DNA of 64,000 nucleotides from Osmia lignaria lignaria (GCF_051020975.1 NW_027478166.1:8991501-9055500), one strand, 5' to 3'. Shown: positions 41,101-53,277, numbered from the stretch's first letter. Numbers and translations: made by a program. The notes: generated by a model from the letters alone, not told the origin.

Positions 41101-44100
41101 GCGTAATTCTCGAGATATATCAAGATATTTAAAAGTTCCGAAGCCGCACCAACATAATAGAGATACAGAAACACCGTGGCCCCTTTCTTTGAGATAACTC
41201 TGCACTATTGCGAGCTGCAAATGCCACTTCCAGCTTAGCTGTGCAGAAGAAGGACAACAAGAAGAAGAAATATCTCGAAATATGTCCGTCAGGCCCCTTC
41301 CCTTGAGATAAATCTGCAAATATCTCGGAAACGAAGCGAGCTATGGCGAAATGTTAAGAGACCTTTTTTGTAGAGAATTAAGTTTCCTACTTTTTATCTT
41401 GTATGATATTTTTTGATCAGATGCGTAGTTCTCGAGATATATCAAGATATTTAAAAGTTCCGAAGCCGCACCAACATAATAGAGATACAGAAACACCGTG
41501 GCCCCTTTCTTTGAGATAACTCTGCACTATTGCGAGCTGCAAATGCCACTTCCAGCTTAGCTGTGCAGAGGAAGAACAACAAGAAGAAGAAATATCTCGA
41601 AATATGTCCGTCAGGCCAGTTCCTTTGAGCTGAATCTGCAAATATCTCGGAAACGAAGCGAGCTATGGCAAAATGTTAACAGACGTTTTTTGTAGAGAAT
41701 TATGTTTCCTACAATTTATGTTCTATGATATTTTTTGATCAGAAGCGTAGTTTTCGAGATATATCGAGGTATTTAAAAGTTCCGAAGCCGCACCAACATA
41801 ATAGGGATACAGAAACACCGTGGCCCCTTTCTTTGAGATAACTCTGCACTAGTGCGAGCCGCAAATGCCACTTCCAGCTTAGCTGTGCAGAAGAAGAACA
41901 ACAAGAAGAAGAAATATCTCGAAATATGTCCGTCAGGCCCCTTCCCTTGAGATAAATCTGCAAATATCTCGGAAACGAAGCGAGCTATGGCGAAATGTTA
42001 AGAGACCTTTTTTGTAGAGAATTAAGTTTCCTACTTTTCATGTTCTATGATATTTTTTGATCAGATGCGTAGTTCTCGAGATATATCAAGATATTTAAAA
42101 GTTCCGAAGCCGCACCAACATAATAGAGATACAGAAACACCGTGGCCCCTTTCTTTGAGATAACTCTGCACGATTGCGAGCTGTAAATGCCACTTCCAGC
42201 TTAGCTGTGCAGAAGAAGGACAACAAGAAGAAGAAATATCTCGAAATATGTCCGTCAGGCCCCTTCCCTTGAGATAAATCTGCAAATATCTCGGAAACGA
42301 AGCGAGCTATGGCAAAATGTTAAGAGACCTTTTTTGTAGAGAATTATGCTTCCTACAATTTATGTTCTATGATATTTTTTGATCAGAAACGTAGTTTTTG
42401 AGATACATCGAGATATTTAAAAGTTCCGATGCCGCACCAACATAATAGAGATACAGAAACACCGTGGCCCCTTTCTTTGAGATAACTCTGCACTAGTGCG
42501 AGCCGCAAATGCCAGTTCCAGCTTAGCTGTGCAGAAGAAGAACAACAAGAGGAAGAAATATCTCGAAATATGTCCGTCAGGCCCCTTCCCTTGTGATAAA
42601 TCTGCAAATATCTCGGAAACGAAGCGAGCTATGGCAAAATGTTAAGAGACCTTTTTTGTAGAGAATTAAGTTTCCTACTTTTTATGTTGTATGATATTTT
42701 TTGATCAGATGCGTAATTCTCGAGATATATCAAGATATTTAAAAGTTCCGAAGCCGCACCAACATAATAGAGATACAGAAACACCGTGGCCCCTTTCTTT
42801 GAGATAACTCTGCACTATTGCGAGCTGCAAATGCCACTTCCAGCTTAGCTGTGCAGAAGAAGGACAACAAGAAGAAGAAATATCTCGAAATATGTCCGTC
42901 AGGCCCCTTCCCTTGAGATAAATCTGCAAATATCTCGGAAACGAAGCGAGCTATGGCGAAATGTTAAGAGACCTTTTTTGTAGAGAATTAAGTTTCCTAC
43001 TTTTTATCTTGTATGATATTTTTTGATCAGATGCGTAGTTCTCGAGATATATCAAGATATTTAAAAGTTCCGAAGCCGCACCAACATAATAGAGATACAG
43101 AAACACCGTGGCCCCTTTCTTTGAGATAACTCTGCACTATTGCGAGCTGCAAATGCCACTTCCAGCTTAGCTGTGCAGAGGAAGAACAACAAGAAGAAGA
43201 AATATCTCGAAATATGTCCGTCAGGCCAGTTCCTTTGAGCTGAATCTGCAAATATCTCGGAAACGAAGCGAGCTATGGCAAAATGTTAACAGACGTTTTT
43301 TGTAGAGAATTATGTTTCCTACAATTTATGTTCTATGATATTTTTTGATCAGAAGCGTAGTTTTCGAGATATATCGAGGTATTTAAAAGTTCCGAAGCCG
43401 CACCAACATAATAGGGATACAGAAACACCGTGGCCCCTTTCTTTGAGATAACTCTGCACTAGTGCGAGCCGCAAATGCCACTTCCAGCTTAGCTGTGCAG
43501 AAGAAGAACAACAAGAAGAAGAAATATCTCGAAATATGTCCGTCAGGCCCCTTCCCTTGAGATAAATCTGCAAATATCTCGGAAACGAAGCGAGCTATGG
43601 CGAAATGTTAAGAGACCTTTTTTGTAGAGAATTAAGTTTCCTACTTTTCATGTTCTATGATATTTTTTGATCAGATGCGTAGTTCTCGAGATATATCAAG
43701 ATATTTAAAAGTTCCGAAGCCGCACCAACATAATAGAGATACAGAAACACCGTGGCCCCTTTCTTTGAGATAACTCTGCACGATTGCGAGCTGTAAATGC
43801 CACTTCCAGCTTAGCTGTGCAGAAGAAGGACAACAAGAAGAAGAAATATCTCGAAATATGTCCGTCAGGCCCCTTCCCTTGAGATAAATCTGCAAATATC
43901 TCGGAAACGAAGCGAGCTATGGCAAAATGTTAAGAGACCTTTTTTGTAGAGAATTATGCTTCCTACAATTTATGTTCTATGATATTTTTTGATCAGAAAC
44001 GTAGTTTTTGAGATACATCGAGATATTTAAAAGTTCCGATGCCGCACCAACATAATAGAGATACAGAAACACCGTGGCCCCTTTCTTTGAGATAACTCTG

Positions 44101-46890
44101 CACTAGTGCGAGCCGCAAATGCCAGTTCCAGCTTAGCTGTGCAGAAGAAGAACAACAAGAGGAAGAAATATCTCGAAATATGTCCGTCAGGCCCCTTCCC
44201 TTGTGATAAATCTGCAAATATCTCGGAAACGAAGCGAGCTATGGCAAAATGTTAAGAGACCTTTTTTGTAGAGAATTAAGTTTCCTACTTTTTATGTTGT
44301 ATGATATTTTTTGATCAGATGCGTAATTCTCGAGATATATCAAGATATTTAAAAGTTCCGAAGCCGCACCAACATAATAGAGATACAGAAACACCGTGGC
44401 CCCTTTCTTTGAGATAACTCTGCACTATTGCGAGCTGCAAATGCCACTTCCAGCTTAGCTGTGCAGAAGAAGGACAACAAGAAGAAGAAATATCTCGAAA
44501 TATGTCCGTCAGGCCCCTTCCCTTGAGATAAATCTGCAAATATCTCGGAAACGAAGCGAGCTATGGCGAAATGTTAAGAGACCTTTTTTGTAGAGAATTA
44601 AGTTTCCTACTTTTTATCTTGTATGATATTTTTTGATCAGATGCGTAGTTCTCGAGATATATCAAGATATTTAAAAGTTCCGAAGCCGCACCAACATAAT
44701 AGAGATACAGAAACACCGTGGCCCCTTTCTTTGAGATAACTCTGCACTATTGCGAGCTGCAAATGCCACTTCCAGCTTAGCTGTGCAGAGGAAGAACAAC
44801 AAGAAGAAGAAATATCTCGAAATATGTCCGTCAGGCCAGTTCCTTTGAGCTGAATCTGCAAATATCTCGGAAACGAAGCGAGCTATGGCAAAATGTTAAC
44901 AGACGTTTTTTGTAGAGAATTATGTTTCCTACAATTTATGTTCTATGATATTTTTTGATCAGAAGCGTAGTTTTCGAGATATATCGAGGTATTTAAAAGT
45001 TCCGAAGCCGCACCAACATAATAGGGATACAGAAACACCGTGGCCCCTTTCTTTGAGATAACTCTGCACTAGTGCGAGCCGCAAATGCCACTTCCAGCTT
45101 AGCTGTGCAGAAGAAGAACAACAAGAAGAAGAAATATCTCGAAATATGTCCGTCAGGCCCCTTCCCTTGAGATAAATCTGCAAATATCTCGGAAACGAAG
45201 CGAGCTATGGCGAAATGTTAAGAGACCTTTTTTGTAGAGAATTAAGTTTCCTACTTTTCATGTTCTATGATATTTTTTGATCAGATGCGTAGTTCTCGAG
45301 ATATATCAAGATATTTAAAAGTTCCGAAGCCGCACCAACATAATAGAGATACAGAAACACCGTGGCCCCTTTCTTTGAGATAACTCTGCACGATTGCGAG
45401 CTGTAAATGCCACTTCCAGCTTAGCTGTGCAGAAGAAGGACAACAAGAAGAAGAAATATCTCGAAATATGTCCGTCAGGCCCCTTCCCTTGAGATAAATC
45501 TGCAAATATCTCGGAAACGAAGCGAGCTATGGCAAAATGTTAAGAGACCTTTTTTGTAGAGAATTATGCTTCCTACAATTTATGTTCTATGATATTTTTT
45601 GATCAGAAACGTAGTTTTTGAGATACATCGAGATATTTAAAAGTTCCGATGCCGCACCAACATAATAGAGATACAGAAACACCGTGGCCCCTTTCTTTGA
45701 GATAACTCTGCACTAGTGCGAGCCGCAAATGCCAGTTCCAGCTTAGCTGTGCAGAAGAAGAACAACAAGAGGAAGAAATATCTCGAAATATGTCCGTCAG
45801 GCCCCTTCCCTTGTGATAAATCTGCAAATATCTCGGAAACGAAGCGAGCTATGGCAAAATGTTAAGAGACCTTTTTTGTAGAGAATTAAGTTTCCTACTT
45901 TTTATGTTGTATGATATTTTTTGATCAGATGCGTAATTCTCGAGATATATCAAGATATTTAAAAGTTCCGAAGCCGCACCAACATAATAGAGATACAGAA
46001 ACACCGTGGCCCCTTTCTTTGAGATAACTCTGCACTATTGCGAGCTGCAAATGCCACTTCCAGCTTAGCTGTGCAGAAGAAGGACAACAAGAAGAAGAAA
46101 TATCTCGAAATATGTCCGTCAGGCCCCTTCCCTTGAGATAAATCTGCAAATATCTCGGAAACGAAGCGAGCTATGGCGAAATGTTAAGAGACCTTTTTTG
46201 TAGAGAATTAAGTTTCCTACTTTTTATCTTGTATGATATTTTTTGATCAGATGCGTAGTTCTCGAGATATATCAAGATATTTAAAAGTTCCGAAGCCGCA
46301 CCAACATAATAGAGATACAGAAACACCGTGGCCCCTTTCTTTGAGATAACTCTGCACTATTGCGAGCTGCAAATGCCACTTCCAGCTTAGCTGTGCAGAG
46401 GAAGAACAACAAGAAGAAGAAATATCTCGAAATATGTCCGTCAGGCCAGTTCCTTTGAGCTGAATCTGCAAATATCTCGGAAACGAAGCGAGCTATGGCA
46501 AAATGTTAACAGACGTTTTTTGTAGAGAATTATGTTTCCTACAATTTATGTTCTATGATATTTTTTGATCAGAAGCGTAGTTTTCGAGATATATCGAGGT
46601 ATTTAAAAGTTCCGAAGCCGCACCAACATAATAGGGATACAGAAACACCGTGGCCCCTTTCTTTGAGATAACTCTGCACTAGTGCGAGCCGCAAATGCCA
46701 CTTCCAGCTTAGCTGTGCAGAAGAAGAACAACAAGAAGAAGAAATATCTCGAAATATGTCCGTCAGGCCCCTTCCCTTGAGATAAATCTGCAAATATCTC
46801 GGAAACGAAGCGAGCTATGGCGAAATGTTAAGAGACCTTTTTTGTAGAGAATTAAGTTTCCTACTTTTCATGTTCTATGATATTTTTTGA
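38197..46890. repeat. Array zone D: five-monomer higher-order repeat, 1610 bp
   Basis: Twenty-seven monomers follow a strict A-B-C-D-E order with a period of 1610 bp, units starting at 38197, 39807, 41417, 43027 and 44637 and a partial one at 46247. A carries CCAGTTCCTTTGAGCTG with GAGGAAG. B has TCGAGGTATTT and a TTTTCATGTTC tail. C has GCACGATTGCGAGCTG and GAAGGACAAC. D has CAGAAACGTAGTTTTTGAG, GATGCCGCACC, TGCCAGTTCC, AGAGGAAGAAAT and CCTTGTGATAA. E has GCGTAATTCT and GAAGGACAAC and ends in TATCTTGTATG. By eye, positions 1610 bp apart are identical from 38461 to 47001. Just outside this interval, 38460 (G against C) and 37886 (G against A) differ on the left, and GCACTAGTG replaces GCACGATTG at about 47002 on the right. 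This is the most recently homogenised stretch in the window. Confidence 0.92.
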
Positions 46891-49800
46891 TCAGATGCGT
46901 AGTTCTCGAGATATATCAAGATATTTAAAAGTTCCGAAGCCGCACCAACATAATAGAGATACAGAAACACCGTGGCCCCTTTCTTTGAGATAACTCTGCA
47001 CTAGTGCGAGCCGCAAATGCCACTTCCAGCTTAGCTGTGCAGAAGAAGAACAACAAGAAGAAGAAATATCTCGAAATATGTCCGTCAGGCCCCTTCCCTT
47101 GAGATAAATCTGCAAATATCTCGGAAACGAAGCGAGCTATGGCAAAATGTTAAGAGACCTTTTTTGTAGAGAATTAAGTTTCCTACTTTTTATGTTCTAT
47201 GATATTTTTTGATCAGATGCGTAGTTCTCGAGATATATCGAGATATTTAAAAGTTCCGAAACCGCACCAACATAATAGAGATACAGAAACACCGTGGCCC
47301 CTTTCTTTGAGATAACTCTGCACTATTGCGAGCTGCAAATGCCACTTCCAGCTTAGCTGTGCAGAGGAAGAACAACAAGAAGAAGAAATATCTCGAAATA
47401 TGTCCGTCAGGCCAGTTCCTTTGAGCTGAATCTGCAAATATCTCGGAAACGAAGATAGCTATGGCAAAATGTTAAGAGACGTTTTTTATAGAGAATTATG
47501 TTTCCTACAATTTATGTTCTATGATATTTTTTGATCAGATGCGTAGTTTTCGAGATATATCGAGATATTTAAAAGTTCCGAAGCCGCACCAACATAATAG
47601 GGATACAGATACACCGTGGCCCCTTTCTTTGAGATAACTCTGCACTAGTGCGAGCCGCAAATGCCACTTCCAGCTTAGCTGTGCAGAAGAAGAACAACAA
47701 GAAGAAGAAATATCTCGAAATATGTCGGTCAGGCCCCTTCCCTTGAGATATATCTGCAAATATCTCGGAAACGAAGCGAGCTATGGCAAAATGTTAAGAG
47801 ACCTTTTTTGTAGAGAATTATGCTTCCTACAATTTATGTTCTATGATATTTTTTGATCAGAAACGTAGTTTTCGAGATACATCGAGATATTTAAAAGTTC
47901 CGATGCCGCACCAACATAATAGAGATACAGAAACACCGTGGCCCCTTTCTTTGAGATAACTCTGCACTAGTGCGAGCCGCAAATGCCAGTTCCAGCTTAG
48001 CTGCGCAGAAGAAGAACAACAAGAAGAAGAAATATCTCGAAATATGTCCGTCAGGCCCCTTCCCTTGTGATAAATCTGCAAATATCTCGGAAACGAAGCG
48101 AGCTATGGCAAAATGTTAACAGACCTTTTTTGTAGAGAATTAAGTTTCCTACTTTTTATGTTGTATGATATTTTTTGATCAGATGCGTAGATCTCGAGAT
48201 ATATCAAGATATTTAAAAGTTCCGAAGCCGCACCAACATAATAGAGATACAGAAACACCGTGGCCCCTTTCTTTGAGATAACTCTGCACTATTGCGAGCT
48301 GCAAATGCCACTTCCAGCTTAGCTGTGCAGAGGAAGAACAACAAGAAGAAGAAATATCTCGAAATATGTCCGTCAGGCCAGTTCCTTTGAGCTGAATCTG
48401 CAAATATCTCGGAAACGAAGCGAGCTATGGCAAAATGTTAAGAGACGTTTTTTGTAGAGAATTATGTTTCCTACAATTTATGTTCTATGATATTTTTTGA
48501 TCAGAAGCGTAGTTTTCGAGATATATCGAGGTATTTAAAAGTTCCGAAGCCGCACCAACATAATAGGGATACAGAAACACCGTGGCCCCTTTCTTTGAGA
48601 CAACTCTGCACTATTGCGAGCTGCAAATGCCACTTCCAGCTTAGCTGTGCAGAGGAAGAACAACAAGAAGAAGAAATATCTCGAAATATGTCCGTCAGGC
48701 CAGTTCCTTTGAGCTGAATCTGCAAATATCTCGGAAACGAAGCGAGCTATGGCAAAATGTTGAGAGACGTTTTTTGTAGAGAATTATGTTTCCTACAATT
48801 TATGTTCTATGATATTTTTTGATCAGAAGCGTAGTTTTCGAGATATATCGAGATATTTAAAAGTTCCGAAGCCGCACCAACATAATAGGGATACAGAAAC
48901 ACCGTGGCCCCTTTCTTTGAGATAACTCTGCACTAGTGCGAGCCGCAAATGCCACTTCCAGCTTAGCTGTGCAGAAGAAGGACAACAAGAAGAAGAAATA
49001 TCTCGAAATATGTCCGTCAGGCCCCTTCCCTTGAGATAAATCTGCAAATATCTCGGAAACGAAGCGAGCTATGGCGAAATGTTAAGAGACCTTTTTTGTA
49101 GAGAATTAAGTTTCCTACTTTTTATGTTGTATGATATTTTTTGATCAGATGCGTAGTTCTCGAGATATATCGAGATATTTAAAAGTTCCGAAGCCGCACC
49201 AACATAATAGAGATACAGAAACACCGTGGCCCCTTTCTTTGAGATAACTCTGCACTATTGCGAGCTGCAAATGCCACTTCCAGCTTAGCTGTGCAGAGGA
49301 AGAACAACAAGAAGAAGAAATATCTCGAAATATGTCCGTCAGGCCAGTTCCTTTGAGCTGAATCTGCAAATATCTCGGAAACGAAGATAGCTATGGCAAA
49401 ATGTTAAGAGACGTTTTTTATAGAGAATTATGTTTCCTACAATTTATGTTCTATGATATTTTTTGATCAGATGCGTAGTTTTCGAGATATATCGAGATAT
49501 TTAAAAGTTCCGAAGCCGCACCAACATAATAGGGATACAGAAACACCGTGGCCCCTTTCTTTGAGATAACTCTGCACTAGTGCGAGCCCCAAATGCCACC
49601 TCCAGCTTAGCTGTGCAGAAGAAGAACAACAAGAAGAAGAAATATCTCGAAATATGTCCGTCAGGCCCCTTCCCTTGAGATAAATCTGCAAATATCTCGG
49701 AAACGAAGCGAGCTATGGCAAAATGTTAAGAGACCTTTTTTGTAGAGAATTAAGTTTCCTACTTTTTATGTTCTATGATGTTTTTTGATGAGATGCGTAG

Positions 49801-52364
49801 ATCTCGAGATATATCAAGATATTTAAAAGTTCCGAAGCCGCACCAACATAATAGAGATACAGAAACACCGTGGCCCCTTTCTTTGAGATAACTCTGCACT
49901 ATTGCGAGCTGTAAATGCCACTTCCAGCTTAGCTGTGCAGAAGAAGAACAACAAGTAGAAGAAATATCTCGAAATATGTCCGTCAGGCCCCTTCCCTTGA
50001 GATATATCTGCAAATATCTCGGAAACGAAGCGAGCTATGGCAAAATGTTAAGAGACCTTTTTTGTAGAGAATTCTGTTTCCTACAATTTATGTTCTATGA
50101 TATTTTTTGATCAGAAGCGTAGTTTTCGAGATATATCGAGATATTTAAAAGTTCCGAAGCCGCACCAACATAATAGAGATACAGAAACACCGTGGCCCCT
50201 TTCTTTGAGATAACTCTGCACTAGTGCAAGCAGCAAATGCCACTTCCAGCTTAGCTGTGCAGAAGAAGAACAACAAGAAGAAGAAATATCTCGAAATATG
50301 TCCGTCAGGCCCCTTCCCTTGAGATAAATCTGCAAATATCTCGGAAACGAAGCGAGCTATGGCAAAATGTTAAGAGACCTTTTTTGTAGAGAATTAAGTT
50401 TCCTACTTTTTATGTTCTATGATATTTTTTGATCAGATGCGTAGTTCTCGAGATATATCAAGATATTTAAAAGTTCCGAAGCCGCATCAACATAATAGAG
50501 ATACAGAAACACCGTGGCCCCTTTCTTTGAGATAACTCTGCACTATTGCGAGCTGTAAATGCCACTTCCAGCTTAGCTGTGCAGAAGAAGAACAACAAGA
50601 AGGAGAAATATCTCGAAATATGTCCGTCAGGCCCCTTCTCTTGAGATATATCTGCAAATATCTCGGAAACGAAGCGAGCTATGGCAAAATGTTAAGAGAC
50701 CTTTTTTGTAGAGAATTCTGTTTCCTACAATTTATGTTCTATGATATTTTTTGATCAGAAGCGTAGTTTTCGAGATATATCGAGATATTTAAAAGTTCCG
50801 AAGCCGCACCAACATAATAGAGATACAGAAACACCGTGGCCCCTTTCTTTGAGATAACTCTGCACTAGTGCAAGCAGCAAATGCCACTTCCAGCTTAGCT
50901 GTGCAGAAGAAGAACAACAAGAAGAAGAAATATCTCGAAATATGTCCGTCAGGCCCCTTCCCTTGAGATAAATCTGCAAATATCTCGGAAACGAAGCGAG
51001 CTATGGCAAAATGTTAAGAGACCTTTTTTGTAGAGAATTAAGTTTCCTACTTTTTATGTTCTATGATATTTTTTGATCAGATGCGTAGTTCTCGAGATAT
51101 ATCAAGATATTTAAAAGTTCCGAAGCCGCATCAACATAATAGAGATACAGAATCACCGTGGCCCCTTTCTTTGAGATAACTCTGCACTATTGCGAGCTGC
51201 AAATGCCACTTCCAGCTTAGCTGTGCAGAGGAAGAACAACAAGAAGAAGAAATATCTCGAAATATGTCCGTCAGGCCAGTTCCTTTGAGCTGAATCTGCA
51301 AATATCTCGGAAACGAAGCGAGCTATGGCAAAATGTTAAGAGACGTTTTTTGTAGAGAATTATGTTTCCTACAATTCATGTTCTATGATATTTTTTGATC
51401 AGAAGCGTAGTTTTCGAGATATATCGAGATATTTAAAAGTTCCGAAGCCGCACCAACATAATAGGGATACAGAAACACCGTGGCCCCTTTCTTTGAGATA
51501 ACTCTGCACGATTGCGAGCTGTAAATGCCACTTCCAGCTTAGCTGTGCAGAAGAAGAACAACAAGAAGAAGAAATATCTCGAAATATGTCCGTCAGGCCC
51601 CTTCCCTTGAGATAAATCTGCAAATATCTCGGAAACGAAGCGAGCTATGGCGAAATGTTAAGAGACCTTTTTTGTAGAGAATTAAGTTTCCTACTTTTTA
51701 TGTTCTATGATATTTTTTGATCAGATGCGTAGTTCTCAGGATATATCAAGATATTTAAAAGTTCCGAAGCCGCACCAACATAATAGAGATACAGAAACAC
51801 CGTGGCCCCTTTCTTTGAGATAACTCTGCACTATTGCGAGCTGCAAATGCCACTTCCAGCTTAGCTGTGCAGAGGAAGAACAACAAGAAGAAGAAATATC
51901 TCGAAATATGTCCGTCAGGCCAGTTCCTTTGAGCTGAATCTGCAAATATCTCGGAAACGAAGCGAGCTATGGCAAAATGTTAAGAGACATTTTTTGTAGA
52001 GAATTATGTTTCCTACAATTTATGTTCTATGATATTTTTTGATCAGAAGCGTAGTTTTCGAGATATATCGAGATATTTAAAAGTTCCGAAGCCGCACCAA
52101 CATAATAGGGATACAGAAACACCGTGGCCCCTTTCTTTGAGATAACTCTGCACTAGTGCGAGCCGCAAATGCCACTTCCAGCTTAGCTGTGCAGAAGAAG
52201 AACAACAAGAAGAAGAAATATCTCGAAATATGTCCGTCAGGCCCCTTCCCTTGAGATAAATCTGCAAATATCTCGGAAACGAAGCGAGCTATGGCAAAAT
52301 GTTAAGAGACCTTTTTTGTAGAGAATTAAGTTTCCTACTTTTTATGTTCTATGATATTTTTTGA

Positions 52365-52409
52365 TCAGATGCGTAGTTCTCGAGATATATCAAGATATTT
52401 AAAAGTTCC
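52365..52409. repeat. Junction head module, two alternative forms
   Basis: The first 45 bases of each monomer come in two main forms. The one here has CAGATGCGTAGTTCTCG and ATATATCAAG and contains CTCGAG. The other (for example at 52043) has CAGAAGCGTAGTTTTCG and ATATATCGAG, lacks CTCGAG and contains CGAGATAT twice, 10 bp apart. The three differing bases are strongly linked. They also go with the end of the preceding monomer: AAGTTTCCTACTTTTTATG usually precedes the first form and ATGTTTCCTACAATTTATG or CTGTTTCCTACAATTTATG the second. Confidence 0.8.
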
Positions 52410-52447
52410 GAAGCCGCACCAACATAATAGAGATACAGAAACACCGT

Positions 52448-52474
52448 GGCCCCTTTCTTTGAGATAACTCTGCA
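52448..52474. repeat. Internal 27-bp element, copy 1
   Basis: It begins GGCCCCTTTCTTTGAG and ends ATAACTCTGCA. In the array norm it matches copy 2, 114 bp further on, at 24 of 27 positions. The offset is a multiple of three, so the pair also shows as a weak repeat in the minus-strand open frame. It contains AGATAA. Confidence 0.85.
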
Positions 52475-52514
52475 CTATTGCGAGCTGTAAATGCCACTTC
52501 CAGCTTAGCTGTGC

Positions 52515-52540
52515 AGAAGAAGAACAACAAGAAGAAGAAA
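52515..52540. repeat. GAA-rich purine tract
   Basis: A 26-base stretch with no T, made almost entirely of GAA and CAA triplets (AGAAGAAGAACAACAAG, then GAAGAAGAAA). It is present in every monomer. Common variants are GAGGAAG at the left end, GAAGGAC in the middle and GAAGGAG at the right. The only triplet-length change in the window (9221) lies here. Confidence 0.9.
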
Positions 52541-52597
52541 TATCTCGAAATATGTCCGTCAGGCCCCTTCCCTTGAGATATATCTGCAAATATCTCG
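52538..52597. repeat. Paired AAATATCTCG repeats, 50 bp apart
   Basis: AAATATCTCG occurs at 52538-52547 and again at 52588-52597. Its reverse complement, CGAGATATTT, occurs near the start of monomers of the ATATATCGAG form, where the match extends to 11 bases (TCGAGATATTT against AAATATCTCGA). The first copy and the inverted copy could pair across about 140 bases. No function can be assigned from sequence alone. Confidence 0.8.
52562..52588. repeat. Internal 27-bp element, copy 2
   Basis: It begins GGCCCCTTCCCTTGAG and ends in CTGCA. After it, the similarity to copy 1 resumes at GCGAGCT following a 12-base insertion (126-bp offset), so about a third of the monomer probably derives from an ancient internal duplication. 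In many copies elsewhere this element is replaced by the CCAGTTCCTTTGAGCTG form. Here it has ATATATCTGCA in place of the more common ATAAATCTGCA. Confidence 0.82.
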
Positions 52598-52630
52598 GAA
52601 ACGAAGCGAGCTATGGCAAAATGTTAAGAG

Positions 52631-52686
52631 ACCTTTTTTGTAGAGAATTCTGTTTCCTACAATTTATGTTCTATGATATTTTTTGA
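52631..52686. repeat. T-rich tail module
   Basis: The last 56 bases contain two T6 runs (CCTTTTTTG and TATTTTTTG) and a variable centre. The centre is AAGTTTCCTACTTTTTATG, ATGTTTCCTACAATTTATG or CTGTTTCCTACAATTTATG, with TTGTATG and TATCTTC or TATCTTG as further local variants. The tail ends at the near-universal TGATCA, which crosses into the next monomer. Confidence 0.85.
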
Positions 52687-53277
52687 TCAGAAGCGTAGTT
52701 TTCGAGATATATCGAGATATTTAAAAGTTCCGAAGCCGCACCAACATAATAGAGATACAGAAACACCGTGGCCCCTTTCTTTGAGATAACTCTGCACTAG
52801 TGCAAGCAGCAAATGCCACTTCCAGCTTAGCTGTGCAGAAGAAGAACAACAAGAAGAAGAAATATCTCGAAATATGTCCGTCAGGCCCCTTCCCTTGAGA
52901 TAAATCTGCAAATATCTCGGAAACGAAGCGAGCTATGGCGAAATGTTAAGAGACCTTTTTTGTAGAGAATTAAGTTTCCTACTTTTTATGTTCTATGATA
53001 TTTTTTGATCAGATGCGTAGTTCTCAGGATATATCAAGATATTTAAAAGTTCCGAAGCCGCACCAACATAATAGAGATACAGAAACACCGTGGCCCCTTT
53101 CTTTGAGATAACTCTGCACTATTGCGAGCTGCAAATGCCACTTCCAGCTTAGCTGTGCAGAGGAAGAACAACAAGAAGAAGAAATATCTCGAAATATGTC
53201 CGTCAGGCCAGTTCCTTTGAGCTGAATCTGCAAATATCTCGGAAACGAAGCGAGCTATGGCAAAATGTTAAGAGACA

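Larger units (their letters stand above)
52365..52589 (-). other. Recurrent 74-codon open frame, judged non-coding
   Basis: Each intact monomer has an open frame of 74 codons on the minus strand, beginning MQIYLKGRGL or MQIQLKGTGL; this copy is representative. It has no recognised domain. A weak internal repeat (QIYLKGRG and QSYLKERG, 38 residues apart) mirrors the 114-bp DNA duplication. Against coding: 12 of the 198 copies carry a nonsense change, and one such allele is present seven times. Many changes alter the residue (Y/Q, R/T, Q/R, I/L, K/N, S/P), and 322 is not divisible by three, so frames cannot join between monomers. Copies without the terminal TGA simply run on to 84 codons. Other frames are open in some copies too. 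The openness is most simply a by-product of a conserved DNA repeat. Confidence 0.85.
52365..52686. repeat. Representative 322-bp monomer
   Basis: Chosen as a typical copy to describe the internal layout. In order: a palindrome-rich head (TTCTCGAGATATATC); a short conserved middle (CCGAAGCCGCACCAACATAA); the first copy of a 27-bp element; a variable block around GCGAGCTGTAAATGCC; a GAA-rich purine tract; two copies of AAATATCTCG 50 bp apart with the second 27-bp element between them; the strongly conserved GGAAACGAAGCGAGCTATGG; and a T-rich tail ending in TATTTTTTGA. GC content, hand-counted in the sister monomer at 205-526, is 125 of 322 bases. The assignment of base 1 is arbitrary because the array is continuous. 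Confidence 0.95.

Noticed and set aside
52595..52620. CENP-B-box-like site around GGAAACGAAGCG (minus strand CGCTTCGTTTCC)
   Set aside because: The reverse strand begins CTTCGTT like the 17-bp CENP-B box, but the central A and the CGGG half are missing. The match is too partial to claim.
52631..52686. Rho-independent terminator or polyadenylation signals in the T-rich tail
   Set aside because: No GC-rich stem precedes the T runs and there is no gene to terminate. The T6 stretches are simply part of the repeat.
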